Source of the DNA: Pseudomonadota bacterium
Lineage (GTDB): Bacteria; Myxococcota; Polyangia; Polyangiales; Polyangiaceae
Assembly (NCBI GenBank): GCA_023419055.1
Contig: JAEZYO010000188.1
Location: 1 to 12,543, forward strand
Length of the DNA stretch: 12,543 bases
Direction: 5' to 3'
Below are positions 1-6,328 of this stretch, piece by piece; the first letter of the stretch is position 1; each line of letters opens with the position of its first letter. The notes beneath the pieces were generated by a model. The model searched no databases and had not been told where the DNA came from. It saw only the letters and a program-made list of their open reading frames with translations. A program made the translations under genes and the position numbers.

Positions 1-347
1 GTCAAGAGCGCCATCTTCCACTTGGGAGGAGCAACGTCGGTGCCGCGAAAGAAGGCTTCGAGCCCGTGCAGCTCGTGGCGTGTCGGTTCGCCTTCGACCA
101 GCGGTTTGATCCCGTCGTTCCATTGCCGATACAACGACGAGTCGTAGAAGCGCTGCATGGCCGTCGCGTCTTCGAACGAACGAATGATGCCGTACTCTCT
201 GGGCTTGGTGGGCTCGAGCGCACGAATCAAGTAGGCCCCCGTCTTGTCAGGCTCCACGCTGGTTCTAGCGAAGAAGCTTCGCAGCTTCTCCTCGAACTCC
301 GCTTGTCGGCCTTCCTTGACGGTTCTTGTAATCGCAACGTGAATCAC
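1..347 (-). CDS. Antibiotic biosynthesis monooxygenase (ABM) domain protein, C-terminus cut off
   Basis: Reading leftward from a GTG codon, 115 codons are open to the window edge, so the C-terminus is missing. The start MIHVAITRTVKEG and the later RSFEDATAMQRFYDSSLYRQW match the ABM fold, a small ferredoxin-like alpha/beta domain that usually works as a dimer. The last visible residues (PPKWKMALL) look like the lead-in to the C-terminal hydrophobic segments found in the longer ABM proteins, so the protein may be membrane-anchored; that part lies outside the window. The GTG start is chosen because GGAGGAG stands just upstream and the protein begins at the usual point of the domain. The gene lies 39 bases behind the outer-membrane protein gene on the same strand and is probably its operon partner. 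Substrate unknown; members of this family oxidise quinols or polyketides, or degrade haem. Confidence 0.85.
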   Translation of the reverse strand, partial: MIHVAITRTVKEGRQAEFEEKLRSFFARTSVEPDKTGAYLIRALEPTKPREYGIIRSFEDATAMQRFYDSSLYRQWNDGIKPLVEGEPTRHELHGLEAFFRGTDVAPPKWKMALL

Positions 348-350
348 TGG

Positions 351-357
351 CTCCTCC
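351..357 (-). promoter_or_regulatory. Ribosome binding site of the ABM gene
   Basis: GGAGGAG on the minus strand, with five bases between the GGAGG core and the GTG codon at 347-345. It supports a GTG start; no ATG in that frame gives a full ABM domain. Confidence 0.75.
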
Positions 358-386
358 GACTGTTGGTGTCTCGAAATGGGTGTCCG

Positions 387-1637
387 CTAGTAGTGCAGCG
401 TCACTGTCGACGCGAAGTACGTGGTGCCCAACAACCCGCCGGCACGCAGCGCCGCGCCCGCATCGAGGTAGGACGCTTCGGTCGCGACCCACAGCTGCTT
501 CGACGTTTCGACGGCAAAGGCAAGCGTCCACGAGTAACCGGTGAACTTACCCGCTGAGCTCGGATCTGCGAGGCGAGCGCCGGCCGGCGTGTACACGGCG
601 TCGGCCACGGTTTGCCTCCACAACACCGCGCAGCCGACCTCCACCTGCAAGCGCTCGCGCTGGAGGCGAAGCAGAGGGTGTAGATCGTAGAGGTTGGTAG
701 GGTGGATCGCGGCAAGTGCGCCGAAGAACGACAGATTCGGAAACAGAGGATCGAAGGTGCCGAGCGCGTCGTCTCCGACCCCGTCGCCGCTCAAGGCTTC
801 TGTCCGAAGGCCGATTTTGACGCCGCCTCCGAGCGCCTGCCACAACGCTGCCGCGAGGCCCCAGGCTCGGATGCGCTTACCGCCGATGGAGCCCGCCTGC
901 GCCAGAGCGTGTACGGCGTACTCGAGCTCGTCCGAGCGACGATGGAACCAGCGCGCCCCGAACGTATGGCGCATCTCGGAACCTTCCGCGTCGACGTAGC
1001 TCACGTGGTCGCGCCGGCGACCGAACACGAAGAGTTCGAGGCTCGCCGGCTCGGGCTCGAGTGAAACAGTCCAGTAGGTTCCCCAGAACGCGTCGTTCAT
1101 GACGGGCAAGTCGTCGAACACACCCGCCCGCCGCCGGCTGAGCCATCCGCCGAAGCTCTCCGAGCTCCAGCTGACGCCCGAGAACGTCAACTTTGCCTGG
1201 TCGAACGTGCGCCGGACGTTCGCGCCATCCCGGACACTGACCCAGCGCGTGGACCCGAGTGGCATCTCTTGCCGACCGAGCCGGAGCGCAAGCCGAGCCC
1301 CGCCCGCCGCCGTCCCCACCTGGGCGTAGCCTTGATGGACGTCCAGCGCGTCGGTGTCCGCGGCGGAGGCAGGCCCGGGCGTGACCTTCGCGAGGTGCGA
1401 CCCGAGCTCCACCAGGCCCGTCACGTAGAGCGATTGCGCTTCGACGCGCAGTAGATTGCGGGACGTGAGCGTTGCCTCGTCCCGCTCTACCGCAGCCGGC
1501 CCGGCTCGCCTCGCCAACGCGACCTGATACCTCACGCGATGGGTGCCGTGGGCGGAGAGTCCAAAATGCTCGTCCGCCCACGTCTTCGACGGGATGAGCG
1601 TCGCCGCCGCGAGCACCAAGAAGCCTCGAGCCTTCAT
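387..1637 (-). CDS. Alginate-export-family outer-membrane beta-barrel protein
   Basis: A 416-residue protein with an N-terminal signal peptide (residues 1-21; likely cleavage TWA/DE). The rest is alternating polar and aromatic strands ending in the aromatic YFASTVTLHY, typical of an outer-membrane barrel. Residues around 136-151 (DGANVRRTFDQAKLTF) match the alginate-export domain, as does the overall length of about 400-430. The family includes AlgE, but many members are general channels for small molecules, and nothing nearby makes alginate. The start is fixed by the signal peptide; the ribosome site is weak, so translation may depend on the upstream gene, whose stop lies 30 bases away. It sits between two enzymes in the same operon and may bring in or expel their substrate (inference). 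Confidence 0.87.
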   Translation of the reverse strand: MKARGFLVLAAATLIPSKTWADEHFGLSAHGTHRVRYQVALARRAGPAAVERDEATLTSRNLLRVEAQSLYVTGLVELGSHLAKVTPGPASAADTDALDVHQGYAQVGTAAGGARLALRLGRQEMPLGSTRWVSVRDGANVRRTFDQAKLTFSGVSWSSESFGGWLSRRRAGVFDDLPVMNDAFWGTYWTVSLEPEPASLELFVFGRRRDHVSYVDAEGSEMRHTFGARWFHRRSDELEYAVHALAQAGSIGGKRIRAWGLAAALWQALGGGVKIGLRTEALSGDGVGDDALGTFDPLFPNLSFFGALAAIHPTNLYDLHPLLRLQRERLQVEVGCAVLWRQTVADAVYTPAGARLADPSSAGKFTGYSWTLAFAVETSKQLWVATEASYLDAGAALRAGGLLGTTYFASTVTLHY

Positions 1638-1667
1638 GCTACGTGCTGCCCGCGCCGGCCGCCGCGC

Positions 1668-2324
1668 TCAGTGGCCTCCCTCGGAGGCCCCGAACATGGT
1701 TTTCGCGTAGATCAGGCCCAGGCCGTAGGCGCCGCCGAGATTCTTGGCGATGCCGACGACCGCGTCGTACGTCTCGCCGCGAGCCCAGTCACGCTGCAGC
1801 TCGAGCAAGTACTGAAGCGAGGTCATCGGCCGCACGCCGGCCTGCACCATGCGGTCCATCGCCCGATCGTGGGCCTCGTTCGACACGTCGCCGCAAGCGT
1901 CGGCCACCACGTAAACATCGAAGCCTTGCTCGATCGCGGAGATCGCTGGTCCGACGATGCAGACGCTCGTCCAGAGGCCACCGATCACGACCCTTCGCTT
2001 GCCGATCTCGTTGATGCGAGCGAGGACGTTCGAGTCCTCCCAGAAGTTCATGGTCGTACGATCGATGATGCGGTGCTCGGGCAGCGCCGCTCGAATCTCG
2101 GGGAAAATAGGGCCAGAGAACGTCTTCTCGGCGACCGTCGTCAAAATCGTGCTGACGCCGAAGACCCGCGCGGTCGCGGCCACCATCGCGGCGTTGTTGC
2201 GCAGCGACGCGCCGTCGATGGACCTCGTCGCAAAGGCCATCTGTGGTTGATGATCGATCATGACGAGGGTGTGGTCCTTGGGCGTGAGCAGACTCAGGCC
2301 AGGCTTCGCAACGGCAATGGACAT
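1668..2324 (-). CDS. Isochorismatase-family (YcaC-like) cysteine hydrolase
   Basis: A 218-residue protein of the isochorismatase-like hydrolase fold, full length for the YcaC subgroup. Visible family marks are Asp24 in MIDHQPQ, the nucleophile Cys122 in GLWTSVCIVGPA preceded by the usual GG turn, and the later IEQGFDVYVVADACGD strand. Where many isochorismatases carry the third catalytic residue, Lys, this protein reads IDRTTMNFW with Arg89; E. coli YcaC, as I recall it, also has an Arg-Pro there. Such enzymes cleave amide or imine bonds of small molecules in the cytoplasm; the substrate is not predictable. AAGGAG lies five bases before the ATG. First gene of a three-gene operon with the outer-membrane protein and ABM genes, divergent from the amidohydrolase. 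Confidence 0.9.
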   Translation of the reverse strand: MSIAVAKPGLSLLTPKDHTLVMIDHQPQMAFATRSIDGASLRNNAAMVAATARVFGVSTILTTVAEKTFSGPIFPEIRAALPEHRIIDRTTMNFWEDSNVLARINEIGKRRVVIGGLWTSVCIVGPAISAIEQGFDVYVVADACGDVSNEAHDRAMDRMVQAGVRPMTSLQYLLELQRDWARGETYDAVVGIAKNLGGAYGLGLIYAKTMFGASEGGH

Positions 2325-2385
2325 AGTTTCTCCTTCGATCTGCGCTCACGAGGCACGACGCCCGAGCGCAGTCCCCGAGAGCGAA

Positions 2386-2401
2386 TGCACGCGACATGCC
2401 A
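2386..2401 (-). promoter_or_regulatory. Possible -24/-12 promoter of the isochorismatase operon
   Basis: The minus strand reads TGGCATGTCGCGTGCA: GG and GC separated by exactly ten bases, with TGGCA and TGCA intact (10 of 13 informative positions of the sigma-54 consensus). The predicted start is near 2375, about 51 bases ahead of the ATG and upstream of the AAGGAG site. Chance matches are possible in GC-rich DNA. Confidence 0.3.
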
Positions 2402-2596
2402 CGGGCTCGCGCGATGAAAGCGGCGGCAATCACCGGCGCGATTGGGCGTCGAAGGCAACGCAGCGCGATCGCTGTCCAGCGGCAGCCGCACGAGACGGTC
2501 CGCTGCCACCGCCCTCGAGCACGACGCATCGCCGGCCGTCGCAATCCACGTCGACGAGCAGGCATTCGAGGTGACGGCTGGTGGCACGCTTTCTGC

Positions 2597-2602
2597 GAGG
2601 AG
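2597..2602 (+). promoter_or_regulatory. Ribosome binding site deciding the amidohydrolase start
   Basis: GAGGAG nine bases before the ATG at 2612. It supports that start over the in-frame ATG at 2396, whose 72 extra residues are Arg/Ala-rich and unlike the family. Confidence 0.7.
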
Positions 2603-2611
2603 CGGTCGCTC

Positions 2612-4411
2612 ATGTCAGATCAAAGCGATCCACAACTCATCCTCTTCAACGGGCGCATCTCCACGCTCTCGGATTCTCGGCCAACCGCGACTGCCGTCGC
2701 CATCGAGGACGACCGCTTCATCGCAGTGGGAAGCGACGTCGAGATCCTCGGCCTGAAAACAGCCGGTACGCGCACGATCGACCTCGGCGGGCGGCGCTGC
2801 ATTCCCGGTTTGAACGATTCTCACATCCACACCATCCGGGGCGGCCTCAACTTCAACCTGGAGCTGCGCTGGGAAGGTGTGCCGTCGTTGGCTGACGCCT
2901 TGCGCAAGCTGCAAGCTCAGGCGCAGCGCACCCCACCGCCCCAATGGGTGCGGGTCGTCGGCGGTTGGTCGGAGTTTCAGTTCGCGGAGCGCCGCATGCC
3001 CACGCTTGCCGAGCTGAACGCGGCGGCGCCGGACACCCCAGTTTTCGTGCTTCATCTGTACGGCTCGGCGCTGCTCAATCGCGCGGCGCTACGAGCTTGC
3101 GGCATCGACGAGCACTCGCCCGATCCGCCGGGCGGACAGATCCAGCGCGACAAGCGAGGTACGCCGACGGGCTTGCTGCTCGCCAAGCCCAGCGCGCTCA
3201 TCTTGTATTCTACGCTCGCGAAAGGACCGAAGCTGAGCTTCGAGGACCAGCTCAACTCCTCGCGTCTATTCATGCGCGAATTGAACCGGCTCGGGGTGAC
3301 GAGCGTCATCGACGCCGGCGGCGGATTTCAGAACTACCCGGACGACTACCGCGTCGTCGAGCAGCTGCGCGCGGACAAGCAGCTCACGCTGAGGATCGCC
3401 TACAACCTCTTCACGCAACGGCCGAAGGAGGAGCTCGACGACTTCCGGCGGTGGGCCAAGCTCGTGCGGCCGGGCGAGGGCGACGGCTACTATCGAATGA
3501 ACGGCGCCGGCGAAATGCTGGTCTTCTCCGCTGCTGACTTCGAGAACTTCTTGGAGCCCCGACCGGTCCTTCCGGAGACGATGGCGAGCGAGCTCGAAGC
3601 GGTGGTCCGGCACCTCGCCGAGCAACGCTGGCCATTCAGGCTGCACGCCACCTACGACGAATCGATTCGGCAATTTTTGGACGTGTTCGAGAAGGTCAAT
3701 CGTGATGTGCCGCTGGCGGGCGTGCGCTGGTGGTTCGACCACGCCGAGACCATCTCGGAGCAGAGTCTGGAGCGCACCCGAGCGTTGGGCGGTGGCATCG
3801 CCGTTCAAGGGCGCATGGCGTTCCAGGGGGAGCATTTCATCGCGCGCTACGGTGAAGCCGCGGCGCGACGAACCCCTCCGATCCGGCGCATGCTGGAGCT
3901 CGGCATCCCCGTAGGAGGCGGGACCGACGCCACGCGCGTTGCCAGCTACAACCCTTGGGTTGCGTTGTACTGGCTGGTGAGCGGCAAGACCGTCGGCGGC
4001 ACCACGCTGTTCGATGTGCCCGAGCGGCTCGATCGCCTAGAGGCTCTTCGGCTCTTCACGCGCGGCAGCGCCTGGTTCTCTGGGGAGGAAGCCCTCAAGG
4101 GCAGCGTCGAGCCCGGGATGTATGCCGACCTCGCGGTCTTGTCCGAAGACTACCTCAGCATCCCTGACGAGCGGATCAAGGAACTCGAGTCCTTGCTCAC
4201 GCTGGTGGGCGGGCAGGTCGTGCACGGCGCAGGCCCGTTCGGCCCCTTGGCGCCGGAAACTCCCACGGCGAGCCCCACTTGGTCCCCTCGGACGTCGAGC
4301 GACGGCGCAGCAGGAAGCCTCGCATTTCCGCGCGAAGCCGCCCCGGCTCCCATTCCGCCTCTTTCGACCGCTGACGCATTCGGCAGCGGCTGCGACTGCT
4401 TCGCCTTCTAA
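2612..4411 (+). CDS. Amidohydrolase family 3 (YtcJ-like) metal-dependent hydrolase
   Basis: A 599-residue protein. It opens with a small beta domain (ILFNGRISTL, residues 10-19), then the barrel with the metal motif GLNDSHIH (His71 and His73), His345 in RLHATYDE, His377 in WWFDHAET, and Asp439 in GGGTDATR. These are the metal ligands and catalytic Asp expected of the YtcJ-like amidohydrolases, which hydrolyse amide or related bonds of small molecules; the substrate is unknown. No signal peptide, so probably cytoplasmic. After the barrel, residues 543-599 form a Pro/Ala/Ser-rich tail ending GCDCFAF, beyond the catalytic fold. The start at 2612 has a good ribosome site and begins at the normal family N-terminus. 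It is followed 24 bases later by the Dps gene, so the two are probably one transcript. Confidence 0.92.
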   Translation: MSDQSDPQLILFNGRISTLSDSRPTATAVAIEDDRFIAVGSDVEILGLKTAGTRTIDLGGRRCIPGLNDSHIHTIRGGLNFNLELRWEGVPSLADALRKLQAQAQRTPPPQWVRVVGGWSEFQFAERRMPTLAELNAAAPDTPVFVLHLYGSALLNRAALRACGIDEHSPDPPGGQIQRDKRGTPTGLLLAKPSALILYSTLAKGPKLSFEDQLNSSRLFMRELNRLGVTSVIDAGGGFQNYPDDYRVVEQLRADKQLTLRIAYNLFTQRPKEELDDFRRWAKLVRPGEGDGYYRMNGAGEMLVFSAADFENFLEPRPVLPETMASELEAVVRHLAEQRWPFRLHATYDESIRQFLDVFEKVNRDVPLAGVRWWFDHAETISEQSLERTRALGGGIAVQGRMAFQGEHFIARYGEAAARRTPPIRRMLELGIPVGGGTDATRVASYNPWVALYWLVSGKTVGGTTLFDVPERLDRLEALRLFTRGSAWFSGEEALKGSVEPGMYADLAVLSEDYLSIPDERIKELESLLTLVGGQVVHGAGPFGPLAPETPTASPTWSPRTSSDGAAGSLAFPREAAPAPIPPLSTADAFGSGCDCFAF

Positions 4412-4435
4412 GGCGACGAACCAGGAGAACATCAG

Positions 4436-5041
4436 ATGCCAACCAATTCAGAGACGACCAAGGAAGAACCCGCCAGGCCAGGTCCGAGTCACGACACTGA
4501 AAGCCAAGCGTCGAGACGAACACGACTCGAAGCGCGCAGACTCGAGTCTCGCGCGACACCCAACGACTTGGGTCGCGAGGCTGCGCGCGACATCGGGAGC
4601 GCCCTGAACGCCATTCTGGCCGATGTCTTCACGCTGTACCTGAAGACCAAGAATTTTCATTGGCACGTCACGGGGCCGCACTTTCGCGACTACCACCTGC
4701 TGCTCGACGAACAAGCCGATCAGCTCTTTGCCATGACCGATCCGATCGCGGAGCGCGTCCGCAAGCTCGGCTGGCAGACGCTGAAATCGATCGGGCAGAT
4801 CGACAAGATGCGCCGCGTCCTCGACAATGACGCCGACTACGTCGAGCCGGTCGACATCCTCGCGGAGCTCCGCGAGGACAACACGGCGCTCGCTTCGCGG
4901 TTGCGAGAGGTGCACGGCCTTTGCGACGAGTACCGAGACATCGCCACGGCGAGCCTCATCGAGACCTGGATCGACGAGACCGAGCGTCGCTCCTGGTTCC
5001 TCTTCGAGGCTGCTGGTCGCCCTGACGGCTCGGGCCACTGA
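4436..5041 (+). CDS. dps: Dps-like ferritin, DNA protection during starvation
   Basis: A 201-residue protein whose core from about residue 48 is a Dps four-helix bundle. The inter-subunit ferroxidase ligands are present: His75 (NFHWHV), His87 and Asp91 (YHLLLDE), Asp102 and Glu106 (TDPIAERV), aligning with His51, His63, Asp67, Asp78 and Glu82 of E. coli Dps. Dps forms a dodecamer in the cytoplasm that oxidises Fe(II) with peroxide, stores the iron and often binds DNA. The first 45 residues are an extra hydrophilic tail with six Arg between 27 and 39 and many Ser/Thr, a likely DNA-binding arm; typical Dps is 150-180 residues. AGGAG lies eight bases before the ATG. Co-transcribed with the amidohydrolase; peroxide handling also links it in theme to the catalase at 8262-9725. 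Confidence 0.93.
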   Translation: MPTNSETTKEEPARPGPSHDTESQASRRTRLEARRLESRATPNDLGREAARDIGSALNAILADVFTLYLKTKNFHWHVTGPHFRDYHLLLDEQADQLFAMTDPIAERVRKLGWQTLKSIGQIDKMRRVLDNDADYVEPVDILAELREDNTALASRLREVHGLCDEYRDIATASLIETWIDETERRSWFLFEAAGRPDGSGH

Positions 5042-5073
5042 CGAAAGCGGCGCGTTCGCTTTCCAAATACGAA

Positions 5074-5117
5074 CCGCCCCGCCGGCGTCGTTGCTCTTGC
5101 AGCGGCTGGCGGGGCGG
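5074..5117. terminator. Strong hairpin between convergent genes, probable bidirectional terminator
   Basis: CCGCCCCGCC (5074-5083) pairs perfectly with GGCGGGGCGG (5108-5117). The inner part continues pairing (5084-5086 with 5105-5107; 5089-5094 with 5099-5104, with two G-U pairs) around a TCTT loop, about 19 pairs in all with one two-base bulge. It lies 33 bases after the Dps stop and 16 bases from the stop of the opposing hydrolase. There is no T-run, so termination efficiency is uncertain. Confidence 0.7.
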
Positions 5118-5132
5118 AGCGGGTGACCGAGC

Positions 5133-6104
5133 TCAGGACCGGATGAAAGCCAGCAGGTCCGCGTTGATCACGTCGGCGTGCGTCGTCGGCATGCCGTGCG
5201 GGAAACCCTTGTACGTCTTCAAGGTCCCTTTCTTGAGGAGCTTTGCCGAAAGGGGAGCCGAGTCGGCGTAGGGCACGATCTGGTCGTCGTCACCGTGCAT
5301 CACGAGCACCGGCACGGTGATCTTCTTCAAATCCTCGGTGAAGTCGGTCTGGGAGAAGGCGACGATGCCGTCATAGTGCGCTTTCGCGCCGCCCATCATG
5401 CCCTGACGCCACCAATTCCAGATCACGCCGGACTGTGCCTTCGCGCCGGGTCGATTGTAGCCGTAGAAGGGGCCGGCCGGCACGTCGTAGTAGAACTGCG
5501 CCCGGTTGCTCGCGACCTGAGCCTGGAACTGATCGAACACTTCCTTGGGCAGGCCCATCGGGTTCGCAGCCGTCTTGACCATCAACGGCGGAACGGCCGC
5601 GATGATGACGGCCTTGGCGACGCGGCTCTCGCCGTGTCGCGCCAGGTAGCGGACGACCTCGCCCCCGCCCGTGGAGTGGCCGACGTGAATGGCGCCCTTC
5701 AAATCGAGCTGTGTGGTCAGTGCAGCGAGGTCGTCGGCGTAATGGTCCATGTCGTGCCCGCTCGCGACCTGAGTCGAGCGCCCATGGCCGCGTCGGTCAT
5801 GGGCAATCACGCGATAGCCCCGGTTGAGAAAGAAGAGCAGCTGCGCGTCCCAATCGTCGGACGAGAGCGGCCAACCGTGGCTGAAAACGATGGGCTGGCC
5901 CTTCCCCCAATCCTTGAAGAAGATCTCGACGCCGTCTTTCGTGGTGATGGTCTTCATCTGCTTTTTTCCTTTTGGAGCTGCCGGTGCGTGGACGGAGTGA
6001 GCCTGGTCGGCGAAGAGGGGTGAAGCCCAAGTTGCGCCTACCGTGGACATCAAACCGCCGAGAACAGTGCGACGTGAAGTGACGAACTGATGTTTTCGAG
6101 ACAT
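5133..6104 (-). CDS. Alpha/beta hydrolase, non-haem chloroperoxidase/esterase type, with Tat signal
   Basis: A 323-residue protein from the ATG at 6104. The N-terminus carries a twin-arginine signal ([10 protein letters not shown], residues 10-19, then a hydrophobic stretch to about 32), so export of the folded protein is expected. From residue 50 ([18 protein letters not shown]) it follows the cofactor-free chloroperoxidase/arylesterase family: HGWP oxyanion region, DRRGHGRS, nucleophile Ser144 in GHSTGGG, acid Asp273/274 in HGDDDQIVP, and His303 in FPHGM. These enzymes hydrolyse esters and can make peracids; halogenation is a side activity. I prefer the ATG at 6104 over one 33 bases upstream because AAAGGGA precedes it and the Tat motif sits at the correct depth. 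A second start may exist at 5957. Divergent from the lipoprotein hydrolase. Confidence 0.9.
   Translation of the reverse strand: MSRKHQFVTSRRTVLGGLMSTVGATWASPLFADQAHSVHAPAAPKGKKQMKTITTKDGVEIFFKDWGKGQPIVFSHGWPLSSDDWDAQLLFFLNRGYRVIAHDRRGHGRSTQVASGHDMDHYADDLAALTTQLDLKGAIHVGHSTGGGEVVRYLARHGESRVAKAVIIAAVPPLMVKTAANPMGLPKEVFDQFQAQVASNRAQFYYDVPAGPFYGYNRPGAKAQSGVIWNWWRQGMMGGAKAHYDGIVAFSQTDFTEDLKKITVPVLVMHGDDDQIVPYADSAPLSAKLLKKGTLKTYKGFPHGMPTTHADVINADLLAFIRS
5967..5973 (-). promoter_or_regulatory. Possible internal ribosome binding site for an unexported hydrolase form
   Basis: AAAAGGA on the minus strand, nine bases before the in-frame ATG at 5957-5955. That ATG begins MKTITTKDG, exactly where family members without signal peptides start. 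The run encodes Pro-Lys-Gly-Lys-Lys, so the match could be a by-product of the lysine codons. Confidence 0.35.
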
Positions 6105-6125
6105 GTGTCCCTTTGCTCCCTCTCG

Positions 6126-6141
6126 AGCAACACGCATGCCA
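6126..6141 (-). promoter_or_regulatory. Likely -24/-12 (sigma-54) promoter of the Tat-exported hydrolase
   Basis: The minus strand reads TGGCATGCGTGTTGCT, with GG-N10-GC spacing, an intact TTGCT -12 box and 11 of 13 informative consensus positions. The predicted start is near 6115, giving an 11-base leader that begins at the AAAGGGA ribosome site. A perfect palindrome sits about 150 bp upstream, where a sigma-54 activator would bind. Confidence 0.5.
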
Positions 6142-6262
6142 TGCCGTCAGCTCGATCACTCTCGTGCGAGCGGCGTGTCGACGACGCCCGAGTGCGCACA
6201 TGTTGGCAGTGTTGTCCACGCCTCGCCGGACCACTGGCAGAGCGTCGTAGCGACTCCCGGCA

Positions 6263-6282
6263 GCGAGCACGCGCGTGCTCGC
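6263..6282. promoter_or_regulatory. Perfect 20-bp palindrome, probable operator or activator site
   Basis: GCGAGCACGC is followed directly by its reverse complement GCGTGCTCGC, with no mismatch and no spacer. It lies in the divergent region, 46 bases before the lipoprotein hydrolase ATG and about 148-167 bp upstream of the predicted start for the Tat hydrolase. It could be a dimeric regulator site acting on either or both genes, or a hairpin in the leader of the plus-strand transcript. Confidence 0.55.
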
Positions 6283-6328
6283 CTTGCGGGACGAAGGCGT
6301 AGGCACGAGGCCTGCACTGGAGCGGCCC

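Noticed and set aside
1539..2417. 292-residue plus-strand open frame
   Set aside because: It runs opposite the clearly recognisable isochorismatase gene and is Arg/His-rich without family motifs.
2582..2597. TGGCACGCTTTCTGCG as a sigma-54 promoter for the amidohydrolase
   Set aside because: Spacing fits, but the transcript would start near 2608, after the ribosome site at 2597-2602, leaving a leader of only four bases.
2396..2611. In-frame upstream extension of the amidohydrolase by 72 residues
   Set aside because: The residues are Arg/Ala-rich and unlike the family, no good ribosome site precedes them, and GAGGAG lies nine bases before the ATG at 2612.
6275..6328. Earlier ATG for the lipoprotein hydrolase
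   Set aside because: It would start inside the palindrome and put 18 charged residues before the lipoprotein signal; the ATG at 6329 begins the signal directly.
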